A stretch of DNA of 64,000 nt, taken from assembly GCF_010868145.1 (NCBI RefSeq), contig NZ_JAAGUY010000023.1, forward strand, positions 1 through 64,000, given 5' to 3'. The DNA comes from Nocardia cyriacigeorgica (GTDB lineage: Bacteria; Actinomycetota; Actinomycetes; Mycobacteriales; Mycobacteriaceae). A model generated the notes under the pieces. It made no database searches. It was not told the origin of the DNA and saw only the letters and a program-made list of their open reading frames with translations. The first letter of the stretch is position 1, and every line of letters begins with the position of its first letter. A program made the position numbers and the translations under genes. Positions 51,893 through 60,868 of this stretch are shown here, one piece after another.

Positions 51893-52999
51893 TCAGGCGG
51901 AGTCGGCCAGGTGCTGTGCGAGGGGGAGTAGGTGGTCAGGCGTGGGGCCGAGGGCGAATTCGTTGTGTTTGGCGGCGGTGAAGTAGTTCTGCACGATGTG
52001 GTCGCGGTCGATGCCGACGCCACCGTGGACGTGGACGACGGTGTGCGCCACACGGTGGCCTGCTTCGGCGGCCCAGAACTTGGCAGTGTGCACCGCCGGT
52101 GCCGCGGGCAGGTCTTCCGATAGCTGCCAAGCGGCTTGGGTGACGGTCAAGCGCAAACCGCCGACATCGATGTAGGCGTCGGCCAAGCGCTGGGCCACGG
52201 CCTGGAAGCTGCCGATGGCCTTACCGAATTGTTCGCGTTCGCGGGCGTACTCGGCCACCAGTTCCAGCGCGCGTTCCAGGGTGCCGAGCTGCTGGGCACT
52301 GACCCCGAGCCAGGCCCGCAGCAACAGCCAATCCAGGATCTCGGCACCGGTTTCGACGGTGCCGAGCAGTTCGGCGGGCGTCTCGGTGAGCTCGACGGCG
52401 TATTCCGCGCTGCGGTCGACCACCTGCTGAGCAGTCACCTGTACCGAGGGATGCGACGGGTCGACCAGGAACACCGCGGTCCGCCCGGACGCGACGGCGG
52501 GCACCAGGATCCGATGCGCGCGGTCGGCGACCGGGACGGTGGTCTTGACGCCCGTGACGTGCCAGCCGTCGGAGGTCTCGGTGGCGGTGGTGTCCGGTTT
52601 CCCGGTATCCCAATTGCGTTCCTCGGTCAGCGCGGCACTGAGGATCACCTCGCCCGCGCCGGCCTGCCGAGCGAGTTCCTGCTGGTCGGTACTGCCGTAG
52701 CGGGCGAGTGCGCCCGCGCCGAGCACGATCGAGGACAGATATGGCACGGCCGCCACGTACCGGCCGAGTTCGCGCAGAATCGAGGTCTGCTCGAGCACGC
52801 CGAAATCGCTGCCGCCGACCGATTCCGGAAGCGCCGCCGCGAGCACACCGGTGTCGCCGAGCGACTGCCACAGCGGTTCGTCGAAGCGCACCGCGGCGGT
52901 ATCGAGTTCGCGCAGACGGTCGTCGGTGACCAGCTTGGCGCATACCTCGCCGGTCAGCCGGGACAGATCGCCCTGGGCCTCGGTAGGGGTGAAATCCAT
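51893..52999 (-). CDS. fadE27: Acyl-CoA dehydrogenase FadE27 (ChsE5-like)
   Basis: A 368-residue acyl-CoA dehydrogenase subunit with the short-partner C-terminus VHVHGGVGIDRDHIVQNYFT, as in FadE27 (Rv3505). In M. tuberculosis FadE26-FadE27 (ChsE4-ChsE5) form a heterotetramer that dehydrogenates steroid-CoA side chains of C27, C24 and C22 length. It follows fadE26 by 28 bases on the same strand, with GTAGGT before the ATG at 52999, and ends at a hairpin. Confidence 0.83.
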   Translation of the reverse strand: MDFTPTEAQGDLSRLTGEVCAKLVTDDRLRELDTAAVRFDEPLWQSLGDTGVLAAALPESVGGSDFGVLEQTSILRELGRYVAAVPYLSSIVLGAGALARYGSTDQQELARQAGAGEVILSAALTEERNWDTGKPDTTATETSDGWHVTGVKTTVPVADRAHRILVPAVASGRTAVFLVDPSHPSVQVTAQQVVDRSAEYAVELTETPAELLGTVETGAEILDWLLLRAWLGVSAQQLGTLERALELVAEYAREREQFGKAIGSFQAVAQRLADAYIDVGGLRLTVTQAAWQLSEDLPAAPAVHTAKFWAAEAGHRVAHTVVHVHGGVGIDRDHIVQNYFTAAKHNEFALGPTPDHLLPLAQHLADSA

Positions 53000-53027
53000 G
53001 GTGAATACCTACTTTCGAAGTCCGGTG

Positions 53028-54221
53028 TCAGCGGGCGGCGGCGGGTTGCTTCAGCGCGGTCATCGCGATGATGTCGCGCTGGACCTCGTTGGTGCCGCCA
53101 CCGAAGGTGAGGATCAGCGCGGCCCGGTGCATCCGCTCGAGCCGGCCGCGCAGCACCGATCCGGGGGAGTCCTGGCGCAGATAGGCCTGCGGTCCGAGGA
53201 CCTCCATCAGCAGGCGGTAGGCCTCGGTGGCCAGTTCGGTGCCGTACACCTTGCACGCCGAGGCGTCCCACGGTCGGGGCGCGGCGTCGCCGCCCGCATC
53301 GGCACGGCTGGCGATCTCCCAGTTCAGCAGCTTCAGATACTCGACCTTGGCATGGACGCGGGCCAGGTTCAGTCGCACCCATTCACGATCGATCACCCGT
53401 GATCCGTCCGAGGAGGTGGTCTCCCTGGCCCATTCGACGGTCTGGCTCAGCGCGAGGGCCAGCGGCGCGGACGAGGTGAGTGCGACGCGCTCGTGGTTGA
53501 GCTGGTTGGTGACCAGCGGCCAGCCGCCGTTCTCTTTACCGACCAGCGAGGTCGCTGGTACGCGTACGTCCTGGTAGTAGGTGGCGCTGGTATCCGGACC
53601 GGCCATGGTGTGCACCGGGGTGTAGGAGAAGCCTTCGGCGTCGGTCGGCACGATCAGCATGCTGATGCCTTTGTGCTTCTTCGCCGTCGGATCGGTGCGG
53701 CAGGCCAGCCAGATGTAATCGGCATAGGCGATGAGGCTGGTCCACATCTTCTGGCCGTTGATGACGTAGTCGTCGCCGTCGCGGACCGCGGTGGTGCGCA
53801 GGGAGGCCAGGTCGGTGCCTGCGCCCGGTTCGGAGTAGCCAATGGCGAAGTGCAGCTCACCCGCGGCGATCTTGGGTAGGAAGAACTTCTTCTGCTCGTC
53901 GCTGCCGTAGTGCATGATCGTCGGCGCGACGGAGTTGATGGTCAGGAACGGCACCGGCGCACCCGCGATGGCGGCCTCGTCGGTGAAGATCAGCTGATCG
54001 AGCATCGGGCGGTCCTGGCCGCCGAACTCCTTTGGCCAGCCGAGGGCCAGCCATCCGTCGCGACCCATCTCCTGCACGACCTCGCGGTACACGTTGCCCT
54101 GCCCGTATTCGCCGGTCTGCGCGCTGAGCGCGACTCGACGTTCGGGGGTGATCAGCTTGGCGAAGTAGTCGCGCAGCTCCGCTCGTAGCTCTTGCTGCTG
54201 CGGCGTGTAGGCGATACGCAT
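53028..54221 (-). CDS. fadE26: Acyl-CoA dehydrogenase FadE26 (ChsE4-like)
   Basis: A 397-residue acyl-CoA dehydrogenase with GYSEPGAGTDLASLRTTAVR, YVINGQKMWTSLIAYADYIW and a C-terminal LTFGGGTNEVQRDIIAMTAL, matching FadE26 (Rv3504), including MRIAYTPQQQELRAELRDYF at the N-terminus. The ATG at 54221 has GAGGTAA upstream; the 54242 ATG would add seven residues. It is the FAD-rich partner of FadE27. It is divergent from the ferredoxin gene, with a perfect KstR operator in between. Confidence 0.86.
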   Translation of the reverse strand: MRIAYTPQQQELRAELRDYFAKLITPERRVALSAQTGEYGQGNVYREVVQEMGRDGWLALGWPKEFGGQDRPMLDQLIFTDEAAIAGAPVPFLTINSVAPTIMHYGSDEQKKFFLPKIAAGELHFAIGYSEPGAGTDLASLRTTAVRDGDDYVINGQKMWTSLIAYADYIWLACRTDPTAKKHKGISMLIVPTDAEGFSYTPVHTMAGPDTSATYYQDVRVPATSLVGKENGGWPLVTNQLNHERVALTSSAPLALALSQTVEWARETTSSDGSRVIDREWVRLNLARVHAKVEYLKLLNWEIASRADAGGDAAPRPWDASACKVYGTELATEAYRLLMEVLGPQAYLRQDSPGSVLRGRLERMHRAALILTFGGGTNEVQRDIIAMTALKQPAAAR

Positions 54222-54298
54222 GGGCGTTACCTCGGCCTTCATTCATCGAATATGGACACGCGGATATGAAACCGGCGTTCCGATCATTGCATATCGAC

Positions 54299-54312
54299 TG
54301 AAACATGTTCCA
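54299..54312. promoter_or_regulatory. KstR operator (fadE26/fdxD divergent region)
   Basis: TGAAACATGTTCCA is an exact match to TnnAACnnGTTnnA, between the divergent fadE26 and fdxD genes. Confidence 0.85.
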
Positions 54313-54399
54313 GTATTGATAGTGGATCCACTCGATGTCGGCCCGCGTGGCCGCATCGGCTTGTTACTCTTCGGCGAGAGCCGCGGTGAAGGAGTTCTG

Positions 54400-54588
54400 A
54401 TGAAGGTCAGTGTTGATCTCGACCAGTGTGAAGCGAACGGAATCTGTGTCGGAATCGCCCCCGACGTGTTCGAACTCGACGATGAAGACGTGCTGCACAT
54501 CGCCGAGGGTGAAGTGCCCGCCGATCGCGTCGCCGAGGTGGAGGATGCGGTCGCGCAATGCCCGAAAGCGGCGTTGAAATTGTTGTGA
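54400..54588 (+). CDS. fdxD: FdxD, [3Fe-4S]-type ferredoxin
   Basis: A 62-residue ferredoxin. It has three cysteines arranged for a [3Fe-4S] cluster (DQCEANGIC near the N-terminus, then QCPKAAL near the C-terminus), the form that usually feeds cytochrome P450s. It corresponds to Rv3503c, next to fadE26 and the Hsd4-like SDR. GAAGGAG stands seven bases before the ATG at 54400. It may be an electron donor for CYP125, encoded 23 kb away. Confidence 0.88.
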   Translation: MKVSVDLDQCEANGICVGIAPDVFELDDEDVLHIAEGEVPADRVAEVEDAVAQCPKAALKLL

Positions 54589-54606
54589 CCGACTCTTGCC
54601 GTGAAC

Positions 54607-54620
54607 TGGAACACGTTCTA
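54607..54620. promoter_or_regulatory. KstR operator upstream of the Hsd4-like SDR
   Basis: TGGAACACGTTCTA is an exact match to TnnAACnnGTTnnA, just after the fdxD stop and 12 bases before a GTG that opens a 26-residue upstream frame. Confidence 0.85.
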
Positions 54621-54631
54621 AAGTCGGCCCC

Positions 54632-54712
54632 GTGAGTGAGCGAAGCGAGCGAACCGACAACACAGCGTCTCCGGGAACGGCCGGGCCGAGCGCCAGCGAG
54701 GCCCGGTCGTGA
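54632..54712 (+). CDS. Possible 26-residue upstream peptide (uORF) coupled to the SDR gene
   Basis: A short frame from the GTG at 54632 ends at a TGA that overlaps the SDR start (GTGA). The peptide begins VSERSERTDNTASPGTAGPS. It begins 12 bases after the KstR operator, so a leaderless transcript could start at or near it. It includes the sequence GTGAGTGAGCGAAGCGAGCG, which is a palindrome-rich, REP-like element common in these genomes, so it may be non-coding. Confidence 0.4.
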   Translation: MSERSERTDNTASPGTAGPSASEARS

Positions 54713-55614
54713 GTGATAACGATGTGAGCCTTGCCGGACGTGTTGCGATCGTGACCGGGGCGGGTGCCGGCCTCGGTCGCGCCGAGGCGCTGGCCCTCGC
54801 CGGTGCCGGCGCCTCGGTCGTCGTCAACGACTTGTCCGAGTCGGAAGCCGTGGCCAAGACCATGGCCGACATTCGCGCGCTCGGTGCAAAGGCGGAGTTC
54901 GTCGCGGGCAGCATCGCCGAACGGGCGACCGCCGACGAGCTGATCCGGGCCGCCACCGAGGCGTTCGGCGGGCTGGACATCGTGGTCAACAATGCGGGCA
55001 TCACCCGCGACCGCATGCTGTTCAATATGTCCGACGAGGACTGGGACGCGGTGATCGCCGTCCATCTGCGCGGGCATTTCCTGCTGTGCCGCAATGCGGG
55101 CGCGTATTGGCGGGCCAAATCCAAGGAGGCCGGCGGGCCGGTGTACGGCCGCATCGTCAACACCTCCTCCGAGGCGGGTTTGCTCGGACCGGAGGGGCAG
55201 GCGAACTACGGCGCGGCCAAGGCGGGTATTACCGCGTTGACGCTGTCATCCGCGCGTGGTCTGTCTCGCTACGGCGTGCGGGCGAACGCGATCTGTCCGC
55301 GTGCTCGCACGGCGATGACGGAATCGGTGTTCAGTGAGGCACCTGAAGGGGTGGTCGATCCACTCTCGCCCGACCATGTCGCGCGGCTGGTGGCCTACTT
55401 GTCCTCGCCCGCGTCCGAAACGGTCAACGGTCAGGTGTTCGTGGTGTATGGGCCGATGGTCGCGCTGATGGCGGCGCCGGTGGTCGAGCAGCGCTTCGAC
55501 GCGCCGGGGGAGCAGTGGTCGACCGGCGATCTGGCCGCCACGCTGGGCGGGTACTTCGCCGAGCGGCCCGAAGGTCGTACGTTCTCTGCAACATCTCTGC
55601 ACGAACTGGGCTGA
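54709..55614 (+). CDS. Short-chain dehydrogenase, Hsd4-like (Rv3502c type)
   Basis: A 301-residue SDR with the NAD loop VAIVTGAGAGLGRAEALALA, NNAG in VVNNAGITRDRMLFNM, and the catalytic block NTSSEAGLLGPEGQANYGAA followed by KAG. Its C-terminal segment is the extension of HSD17B4-type multifunctional SDRs. The M. tuberculosis counterpart Rv3502c lies between fdxD and mce4. Such Hsd4A-type enzymes oxidise beta-hydroxyacyl-CoA in side-chain degradation and also 17-beta-hydroxysteroids. The start is the GTG at 54709. Confidence 0.82.
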   Translation: MSDNDVSLAGRVAIVTGAGAGLGRAEALALAGAGASVVVNDLSESEAVAKTMADIRALGAKAEFVAGSIAERATADELIRAATEAFGGLDIVVNNAGITRDRMLFNMSDEDWDAVIAVHLRGHFLLCRNAGAYWRAKSKEAGGPVYGRIVNTSSEAGLLGPEGQANYGAAKAGITALTLSSARGLSRYGVRANAICPRARTAMTESVFSEAPEGVVDPLSPDHVARLVAYLSSPASETVNGQVFVVYGPMVALMAAPVVEQRFDAPGEQWSTGDLAATLGGYFAERPEGRTFSATSLHELG

Positions 55615-55744
55615 CCGCCTGATCGCTATCCGGTCAGTTCGTATGCCTTCTGAACGAGCGTCCAAGAGTTGATCAGTCGTCCAGTAGTTGGTAGACATGA
55701 GGATCGTATGTGCCAAGGCTCACAACCGTGATGCTCAACACGTA

Positions 55745-55758
55745 TGAAACAGGTTTCA
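55745..55758. promoter_or_regulatory. KstR operator 1 upstream of the mce4 operon
   Basis: TGAAACAGGTTTCA is an exact match to TnnAACnnGTTnnA with almost perfect arm symmetry, in the 292-base gap before yrbE4A. No gene is seen in that gap. Confidence 0.85.
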
Positions 55759-55823
55759 ATCCGAGTCCTCGGATTTGGATGAAATAGCACTTCAAATGGG
55801 GCCAAAAACCCTCGCGGAATCTA

Positions 55824-55837
55824 GTGAACATGTTCTA
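55824..55837. promoter_or_regulatory. KstR operator 2 upstream of the mce4 operon
   Basis: GTGAACATGTTCTA matches TnnAACnnGTTnnA except for the first base. It is about 70 bases before the yrbE4A start, likely near the transcription start. Confidence 0.75.
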
Positions 55838-55906
55838 CTTGTCCGGGGCGGAGTCGCAGCAACGCGCCCGCCAGCTGGATAGGTAGTCAGGCAAGGAGGA
55901 TCGGCG

Positions 55907-56671
55907 ATGAACGAAGTCCTTGCCGTGCCACTAAGGGCTGTCGGCGGGTTCTTCGAGCTCACCGCGGACGTGGTGCGCGCGAGTGTGCGCCGGCCGTTTC
56001 AGCTGCGTGAATTCATCGATCAGTCGTGGTTCGTCGCCCGCGTATCCATCGTTCCGACGGTGCTGGTCGCTATCCCGTTCACAGTGCTGGTGAGCTTTAC
56101 GCTCAACATTCTGCTGCGCGAGATCGGCGCCGCCGACCTTTCCGGCGCAGGTGCCGCATTCGGCTCGGTCACGCAGGTCGGACCCATGGTCACCGTGCTC
56201 ATCGTGGCCGGAGCCGGCGCTACCGCTATCTGCGCGGACCTCGGCGCTCGCACGATCCGCGAGGAGATAGACGCGATGCGGGTCCTCGGAATCGACCCCA
56301 TCCAGCGACTGGTCGTGCCGCGGGTACTCGCGTCGATGTTCGTCGCGGCCCTGCTGAACGGCCTGGTCAGCACGATCGGAATTCTCGGCGGCTTCTTTTT
56401 CTCGGTGTTCCTGCAAGACGTCAATCCGGGTGCATTCGTCAACGGCATCACGTTGCTGACGCACTTCCCGGAATTGGTCATATCCGAGGTGAAGGCGACC
56501 CTGTTCGGTCTGGCCGCCGGCCTGGTCGCATGCTATTTGGGGCTGAATGTCAAGGGAGGGCCCAAGAGTGTCGGAGACGCCGTCAATCAGACTGTTGTCT
56601 TCTCGTTCATCGTGCTGTTCGTGTTGAACGTCGTCGTGACCGCCGTTGGCCTCAAGTTCGCGATGCGGTGA
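55907..56671 (+). CDS. yrbE4A: YrbE4A, MlaE-type ABC permease of Mce4
   Basis: A 254-residue membrane protein with about six hydrophobic segments, of the YrbE/MlaE permease family. It has PTVLVAIPFTVLVSFTLNIL and the coupling-type loop GARTIREEIDAMRVLGIDPI typical of YrbE. It forms the inner-membrane channel of the Mce4 sterol importer with YrbE4B and an ATPase encoded elsewhere (MceG). AAGGAGG lies eight bases before the ATG. It is the first gene of the mce4 operon, under two KstR sites. Confidence 0.9.
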   Translation: MNEVLAVPLRAVGGFFELTADVVRASVRRPFQLREFIDQSWFVARVSIVPTVLVAIPFTVLVSFTLNILLREIGAADLSGAGAAFGSVTQVGPMVTVLIVAGAGATAICADLGARTIREEIDAMRVLGIDPIQRLVVPRVLASMFVAALLNGLVSTIGILGGFFFSVFLQDVNPGAFVNGITLLTHFPELVISEVKATLFGLAAGLVACYLGLNVKGGPKSVGDAVNQTVVFSFIVLFVLNVVVTAVGLKFAMR

Positions 56672-56675
56672 GAAT

Positions 56676-57527
56676 ATGGCATTCGTAATCGCATCCCGAT
56701 TCCCGCGGATGACCAATCGCGCCCGCCGGGCAGTGGCAGCGTTCGATTCCATTGGCAACCATGCGGTGTTCTACCTGCGGTCGGTGGCGTCAGTACCTCG
56801 CGCACTGATTCACTACCGCACCGAAACCATCCGGCTCATCGCCGAAATATCCATGGGGACCGGAGCTCTGGCGGTCATCGGCGGCACCGTCGCGATCGTC
56901 GGGTTCCTGACCTTCGGTGCGGGTAGCGTCATCGCCATCCAGGGCTACAGTTCGCTGGGCAATATCGGTGTCGAAGCTCTTACCGGCTTCTTTGCTGCAT
57001 TTATCAACGTCCGAATCGCGGCCCCGGTGATTTCGGGTATCGGGCTGGCGGCGACGCTTGGGGCCGGTACGACAGCCCAGCTCGGCGCCATGCGGGTATC
57101 GGAGGAAATCGACGCATTGGAGGTCATGGCGATCCGTCCGGTGCCATTCCTCGTCGGCACCCGCATCCTCGCGGGCATGCTCGCCATCGTTCCGTTGTAT
57201 TCACTCGCGGTCGTCGCTTCGTTCTTGGCGAGTCGCTTTTCGACAGTGGTCGTCTACGGACAGTCGGCGGGCGTGTACGACCACTACTTCGAAACGTTCC
57301 TGATTCCCAGTGACATCCTCTGGTCGTTCGCGCAGGCGATCTTCATGGCCGTAGCGGTCATGGCGATACACACCTACTACGGGTTCCACGCCGCCGGCGG
57401 ACCGGTCGGCGTCGGCGTCGCAGTCGGTAATGCGGTACGGGCCTCGCTGGTCGCGGTGGTCATGGTGACGTTGTTGACGTCGCTGGCGATATACGGCACC
57501 TCCGGCAACTTCCATCTCTCCGGGTAG
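56676..57527 (+). CDS. yrbE4B: YrbE4B, MlaE-type ABC permease of Mce4
   Basis: A 283-residue MlaE-family permease with the loop GAMRVSEEIDALEVMAIRPV, equivalent to the conserved E-E-IDAL motif of YrbE proteins, and about six membrane segments. It starts five bases after the yrbE4A stop; the in-frame ATG at 56646 lies inside yrbE4A and is rejected. It pairs with YrbE4A in the Mce4 sterol importer. Confidence 0.9.
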   Translation: MAFVIASRFPRMTNRARRAVAAFDSIGNHAVFYLRSVASVPRALIHYRTETIRLIAEISMGTGALAVIGGTVAIVGFLTFGAGSVIAIQGYSSLGNIGVEALTGFFAAFINVRIAAPVISGIGLAATLGAGTTAQLGAMRVSEEIDALEVMAIRPVPFLVGTRILAGMLAIVPLYSLAVVASFLASRFSTVVVYGQSAGVYDHYFETFLIPSDILWSFAQAIFMAVAVMAIHTYYGFHAAGGPVGVGVAVGNAVRASLVAVVMVTLLTSLAIYGTSGNFHLSG

Positions 57528-57537
57528 GGCAGCGAAA

Positions 57538-58785
57538 ATGGCGGGTACGCACGATCGAGATGCCGCCGGAGCCCCCATGGGCGCCGGCCCGGTTTCGAAA
57601 GAACGACGGAAAGACACTTTGGAGAAGCCGTGGGTTATCCGGCTCGCCGGTATCGGTATGGTGCTGGGCCTGGTGTCAGTGGTTGCCGTCTGTCTGGTGA
57701 TGTTCATGGGCGGTTTCGAGAACACCGTCAAGGTCTCCGTCGACACCGCTCGCTCGGGGCTGGTACTCGATCCCGATGCCAAGGTCCGAATGCGCGGTAT
57801 CCAGATCGGCACGGTAGCCGGAATCGAGAACACCCCCAACGGTGCACGGCTGGAGTTGGCGATCGATCCGGACCAGCTGGAGTTGGTGCCGTCGGATGCT
57901 GTCGTTGATATTCGGTCCACCACGGTGTTCGGCGCGAAGTATGTCAACTTCGTCGCACCGCCGAATGCTTCGACGGAGCCGATGCAGCCGGGTGCGGTTG
58001 TGCAGGCGACCTCGGTGACCGTCGAATTCAACACGCTGTTCCAGCATCTCAATGAGGTTCTGGGCAAAATCGATCCGACAAAGCTCAATGCCACATTGAC
58101 CGCGATCGGCTCGGCCCTCGACGGCCGCGGGGACAAGCTGGGACAGCTGCTCGTCGACAGCGAGGCATACCTGCGGGATATCAACCCGATCCTGCCTGCA
58201 CTTCAAGAAGACCTGCAGAAGACGGCCGTTGTCAGCGGGCTGTACGCCGACACCGTCCCGAACCTGTTGCGTACCACCGATAACGCCGTGGTCACCAGCG
58301 CGACGATCGTGGACAGCGAACAGAACATCGACGCGTTGCTGGCCAACCTCATCGGACTCGCGAACACCGCGACCCCACTCTTGAACGACACCGAGGGCCC
58401 GATCGTCGAAGCGCTCAGGCTCCTGGAACCCACCACGGCTGTGCTCAATGAGTACCGTTCGGGGCTGTACTGCACCATCGTCGGCCTCGGCTCGAACATG
58501 CATATCGTCAATGACATCTTCGGCGGCCGCTATCCGGCCGTCACGATGAACGCGGGTGTCATGCCCGGCGGCGAACCGTACAAATACCCGGAGGACCTGC
58601 CGAAGGTGAACGCGACCGGGGGCCCGCACTGTGAAGGAATCTTGGATCGCGTACCCGGTGTCAACGCCAACTACCTCGTGACCGACACCTCCCAGGGCCA
58701 CGTGTGGCAGCCACCGACCCAGCCACATGTGAACGCCACTGTCTTCGAGTTGCTGTTCGCCGGAATGCCGGGGGTGCGTAAATGA
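57538..58785 (+). CDS. mce4A: Mce4A, sterol-binding Mce protein
   Basis: A 415-residue protein. After a 20-residue charged cytoplasmic stretch it has an N-terminal membrane segment (MVLGLVSVVAVCLVMFMGGF), then the MCE domain (VDTARSGLVLDPDAKVRMRG and IQIGTVAGIENT), and a long helical C-terminal region typical of Mce proteins. Six Mce proteins form the periplasm-spanning tunnel. Mce4A is implicated in cholesterol uptake and virulence in mycobacteria. It starts 11 bases after the yrbE4B stop. Confidence 0.9.
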   Translation: MAGTHDRDAAGAPMGAGPVSKERRKDTLEKPWVIRLAGIGMVLGLVSVVAVCLVMFMGGFENTVKVSVDTARSGLVLDPDAKVRMRGIQIGTVAGIENTPNGARLELAIDPDQLELVPSDAVVDIRSTTVFGAKYVNFVAPPNASTEPMQPGAVVQATSVTVEFNTLFQHLNEVLGKIDPTKLNATLTAIGSALDGRGDKLGQLLVDSEAYLRDINPILPALQEDLQKTAVVSGLYADTVPNLLRTTDNAVVTSATIVDSEQNIDALLANLIGLANTATPLLNDTEGPIVEALRLLEPTTAVLNEYRSGLYCTIVGLGSNMHIVNDIFGGRYPAVTMNAGVMPGGEPYKYPEDLPKVNATGGPHCEGILDRVPGVNANYLVTDTSQGHVWQPPTQPHVNATVFELLFAGMPGVRK

Positions 58786-59810
58786 GATTCAAACCACGTG
58801 CTGTCACGGTCAAGCTCGGGTTGTTCGCCCTGGTGATGGTGCTGATCCTCGGCATGCTCGGGGTGGTCTTCAGCCAGATGCGATTCGCCAGGGAGAACGG
58901 GTACCACGCGGTGTTCACCAGTTCCTCCGGCATTCTTCCGGGGGCACAGGTTCGCATCGCGGGCGTTCCGGTCGGCTCAGTGAGCCAGGTATCGGTCGGC
59001 GACGACAATCTGGCGCACATCGAATTCGACGTCGATCGCAAATACCGGCTGTACAAGAGCACCGAGGCCACCGTCCGGTACGAAAACCTCGTCGGCGACC
59101 GTTATCTCGAACTGCTCGAAGGTCCCGGTAGTGCGGAGGTGCTCGCCGCCGGCGGCACCATCCCCGTGGAACAGACCAAGCCCGCACTGGATCTCGATCT
59201 ATTGCTCGGTGGTTTCAAACCCCTTCTGCGTGGTTTGAATCCGGCGCAGGTCAACGACCTCACCGGGGCGTTGCTGAAGATCTTCCAGGGTCAGGGCGGC
59301 ACATTGGTGTCGCTGCTGAACAGTTCGGGTTCGTTCACCAAGACGCTTGCCGATCGTGATGCCCTGATCGGTAGCGTGATCGAGAACTTGAAGACCGTCC
59401 TGTCCACCATCGACGAGCGCGACGAGCAATTCGCTACCACCCTCGACGAACTGCAGCGTCTGATCAGTGGACTGGCCGCGGACAAGGATCCGATCGGTGA
59501 CGCCATTCCGAGGCTGGCAGGAGCCACCGGCGATCTCACCGAACTGCTGCAAACGGCGCGGCCCGATTTGAAGAACACTATTACCGAGCTGGGCCGGACC
59601 GCGCAGAACCTGAACGACAACTCTGGTGAGCTGCAGTGGATTTTCGAGAACCTGCCCGAGACCTACAAGAAGCTGGTCCGCATCGGCGCATATGGTTCAT
59701 TCCTGAACATCTACGTATGTGCCGCGGACATCATGGTCGACGGGCCTGACGGCAAACCGATGCTCCTCAAGCCGCCAGGAGCCCAGACGACCGGAAGGTG
59801 CGCCAAGTGA
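58782..59810 (+). CDS. mce4B: Mce4B
   Basis: A 342-residue Mce protein: an N-terminal membrane anchor (LGLFALVMVLILGMLGVVFS), MCE domain (FTSSSGILPGAQVRIAGVPV followed by GSVSQV), and a long coiled-coil-like helical part. Its ATG overlaps the mce4A stop (ATGA), so synthesis is coupled. It forms part of the Mce4 tunnel that carries sterol from the mycomembrane to the YrbE permease. Confidence 0.9.
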   Translation: MRFKPRAVTVKLGLFALVMVLILGMLGVVFSQMRFARENGYHAVFTSSSGILPGAQVRIAGVPVGSVSQVSVGDDNLAHIEFDVDRKYRLYKSTEATVRYENLVGDRYLELLEGPGSAEVLAAGGTIPVEQTKPALDLDLLLGGFKPLLRGLNPAQVNDLTGALLKIFQGQGGTLVSLLNSSGSFTKTLADRDALIGSVIENLKTVLSTIDERDEQFATTLDELQRLISGLAADKDPIGDAIPRLAGATGDLTELLQTARPDLKNTITELGRTAQNLNDNSGELQWIFENLPETYKKLVRIGAYGSFLNIYVCAADIMVDGPDGKPMLLKPPGAQTTGRCAK

Positions 59811-60868
59811 ACGGGCGACGCTCACCGCTGATCAATTACGGCATCGTTGGGATCGTGCTGGCGGTCGCCATCGCGCTGTCCACACTGCAGTTCGATCGGT
59901 TGCCCTTCGTCCGTTCGGGGGCGACGTACACGGCCTATTTCGCTGATGCCGGTGGTCTGGTGACCGGTGATCATGTCCAGGTCGCGGGTGTGCGCTCCGG
60001 CCAGGTCGAGGAGATCAGCCTCGACGGCGACAAGGTGCTCGTCCGTTTCTCGATGAGCGAGTCGATTCCGTTGGGCGAGATGACCACCGCCGCCATCGAA
60101 ACCAACACCCTGCTTGGCAGGAAGGCGCTCGCGGTGACGCCGACCGGCGACGGAAGGCTACGCGCGAGCAGTCCGATTCCCCTGGAGCGAACTCGCTCGC
60201 CGTATTCACTCAACGACGCGCTCGGTGACCTCGCAACCACCGTCCAGGGTTTGGACATGGAGCAGGTCAACGCGACGCTGGACACGCTGTCGACGGCATT
60301 CGCCGACACACCGGCACCGCTGCGGGCGGCGCTCGACGGCATCACCGCGCTGTCGCGCAGCATCAATACCCGAGATCAGGCACTGGTCGATCTGCTCGGG
60401 AAGGCGCAGAACGTGACCAAGGTGCTCTCGGACCGAGCCACCCAGATCAGCGCGCTGGTAGTGGATGGCAACGCACTGCTCGGCGAACTGGATGCCCGCC
60501 GCGGCGCGCTCAGCCAGCTCATCGTCTACATCGACGGGCTCGCCAAGCAATTGACCGGCGTCGTCAACGACAATGAGGCCCAGCTCAAACCCACGCTGGA
60601 CCAGCTGAATTCCGTACTGACGCTGCTGCAGGACAATCGGCAGAACCTGTCCGATGCTCTCGACGCGCTGGGTCCGTATGCGGGTGCCCTCGGCGAGCAG
60701 GTCGGCAGCGGCCCGTACTTCCAGGCATACATCTCGAACTTCACCAGCAAGGGACTGCAATTGCTGATCGATGCGATGGTGTGGCCGCAGCATCTGCCCG
60801 AGAGCCTCAAGTCCTTCCTCGATCCGCTGCCGTCTATCGAGCCGGCGATTACGGAGCCGCCGCGATGA
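59807..60868 (+). CDS. mce4C: Mce4C
   Basis: A 353-residue Mce protein with an N-terminal anchor (GIVGIVLAVAIALSTLQFDR) and MCE domain (YFADAGGLVTGDHVQVAGVR), then a helical stretch. The GTG at 59807 overlaps the mce4B stop (GTGA) and has GGAAGG eight bases upstream; a GTG at 59798 is possible. Part of the Mce4 sterol import complex. Confidence 0.88.
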   Translation: MNGRRSPLINYGIVGIVLAVAIALSTLQFDRLPFVRSGATYTAYFADAGGLVTGDHVQVAGVRSGQVEEISLDGDKVLVRFSMSESIPLGEMTTAAIETNTLLGRKALAVTPTGDGRLRASSPIPLERTRSPYSLNDALGDLATTVQGLDMEQVNATLDTLSTAFADTPAPLRAALDGITALSRSINTRDQALVDLLGKAQNVTKVLSDRATQISALVVDGNALLGELDARRGALSQLIVYIDGLAKQLTGVVNDNEAQLKPTLDQLNSVLTLLQDNRQNLSDALDALGPYAGALGEQVGSGPYFQAYISNFTSKGLQLLIDAMVWPQHLPESLKSFLDPLPSIEPAITEPPR

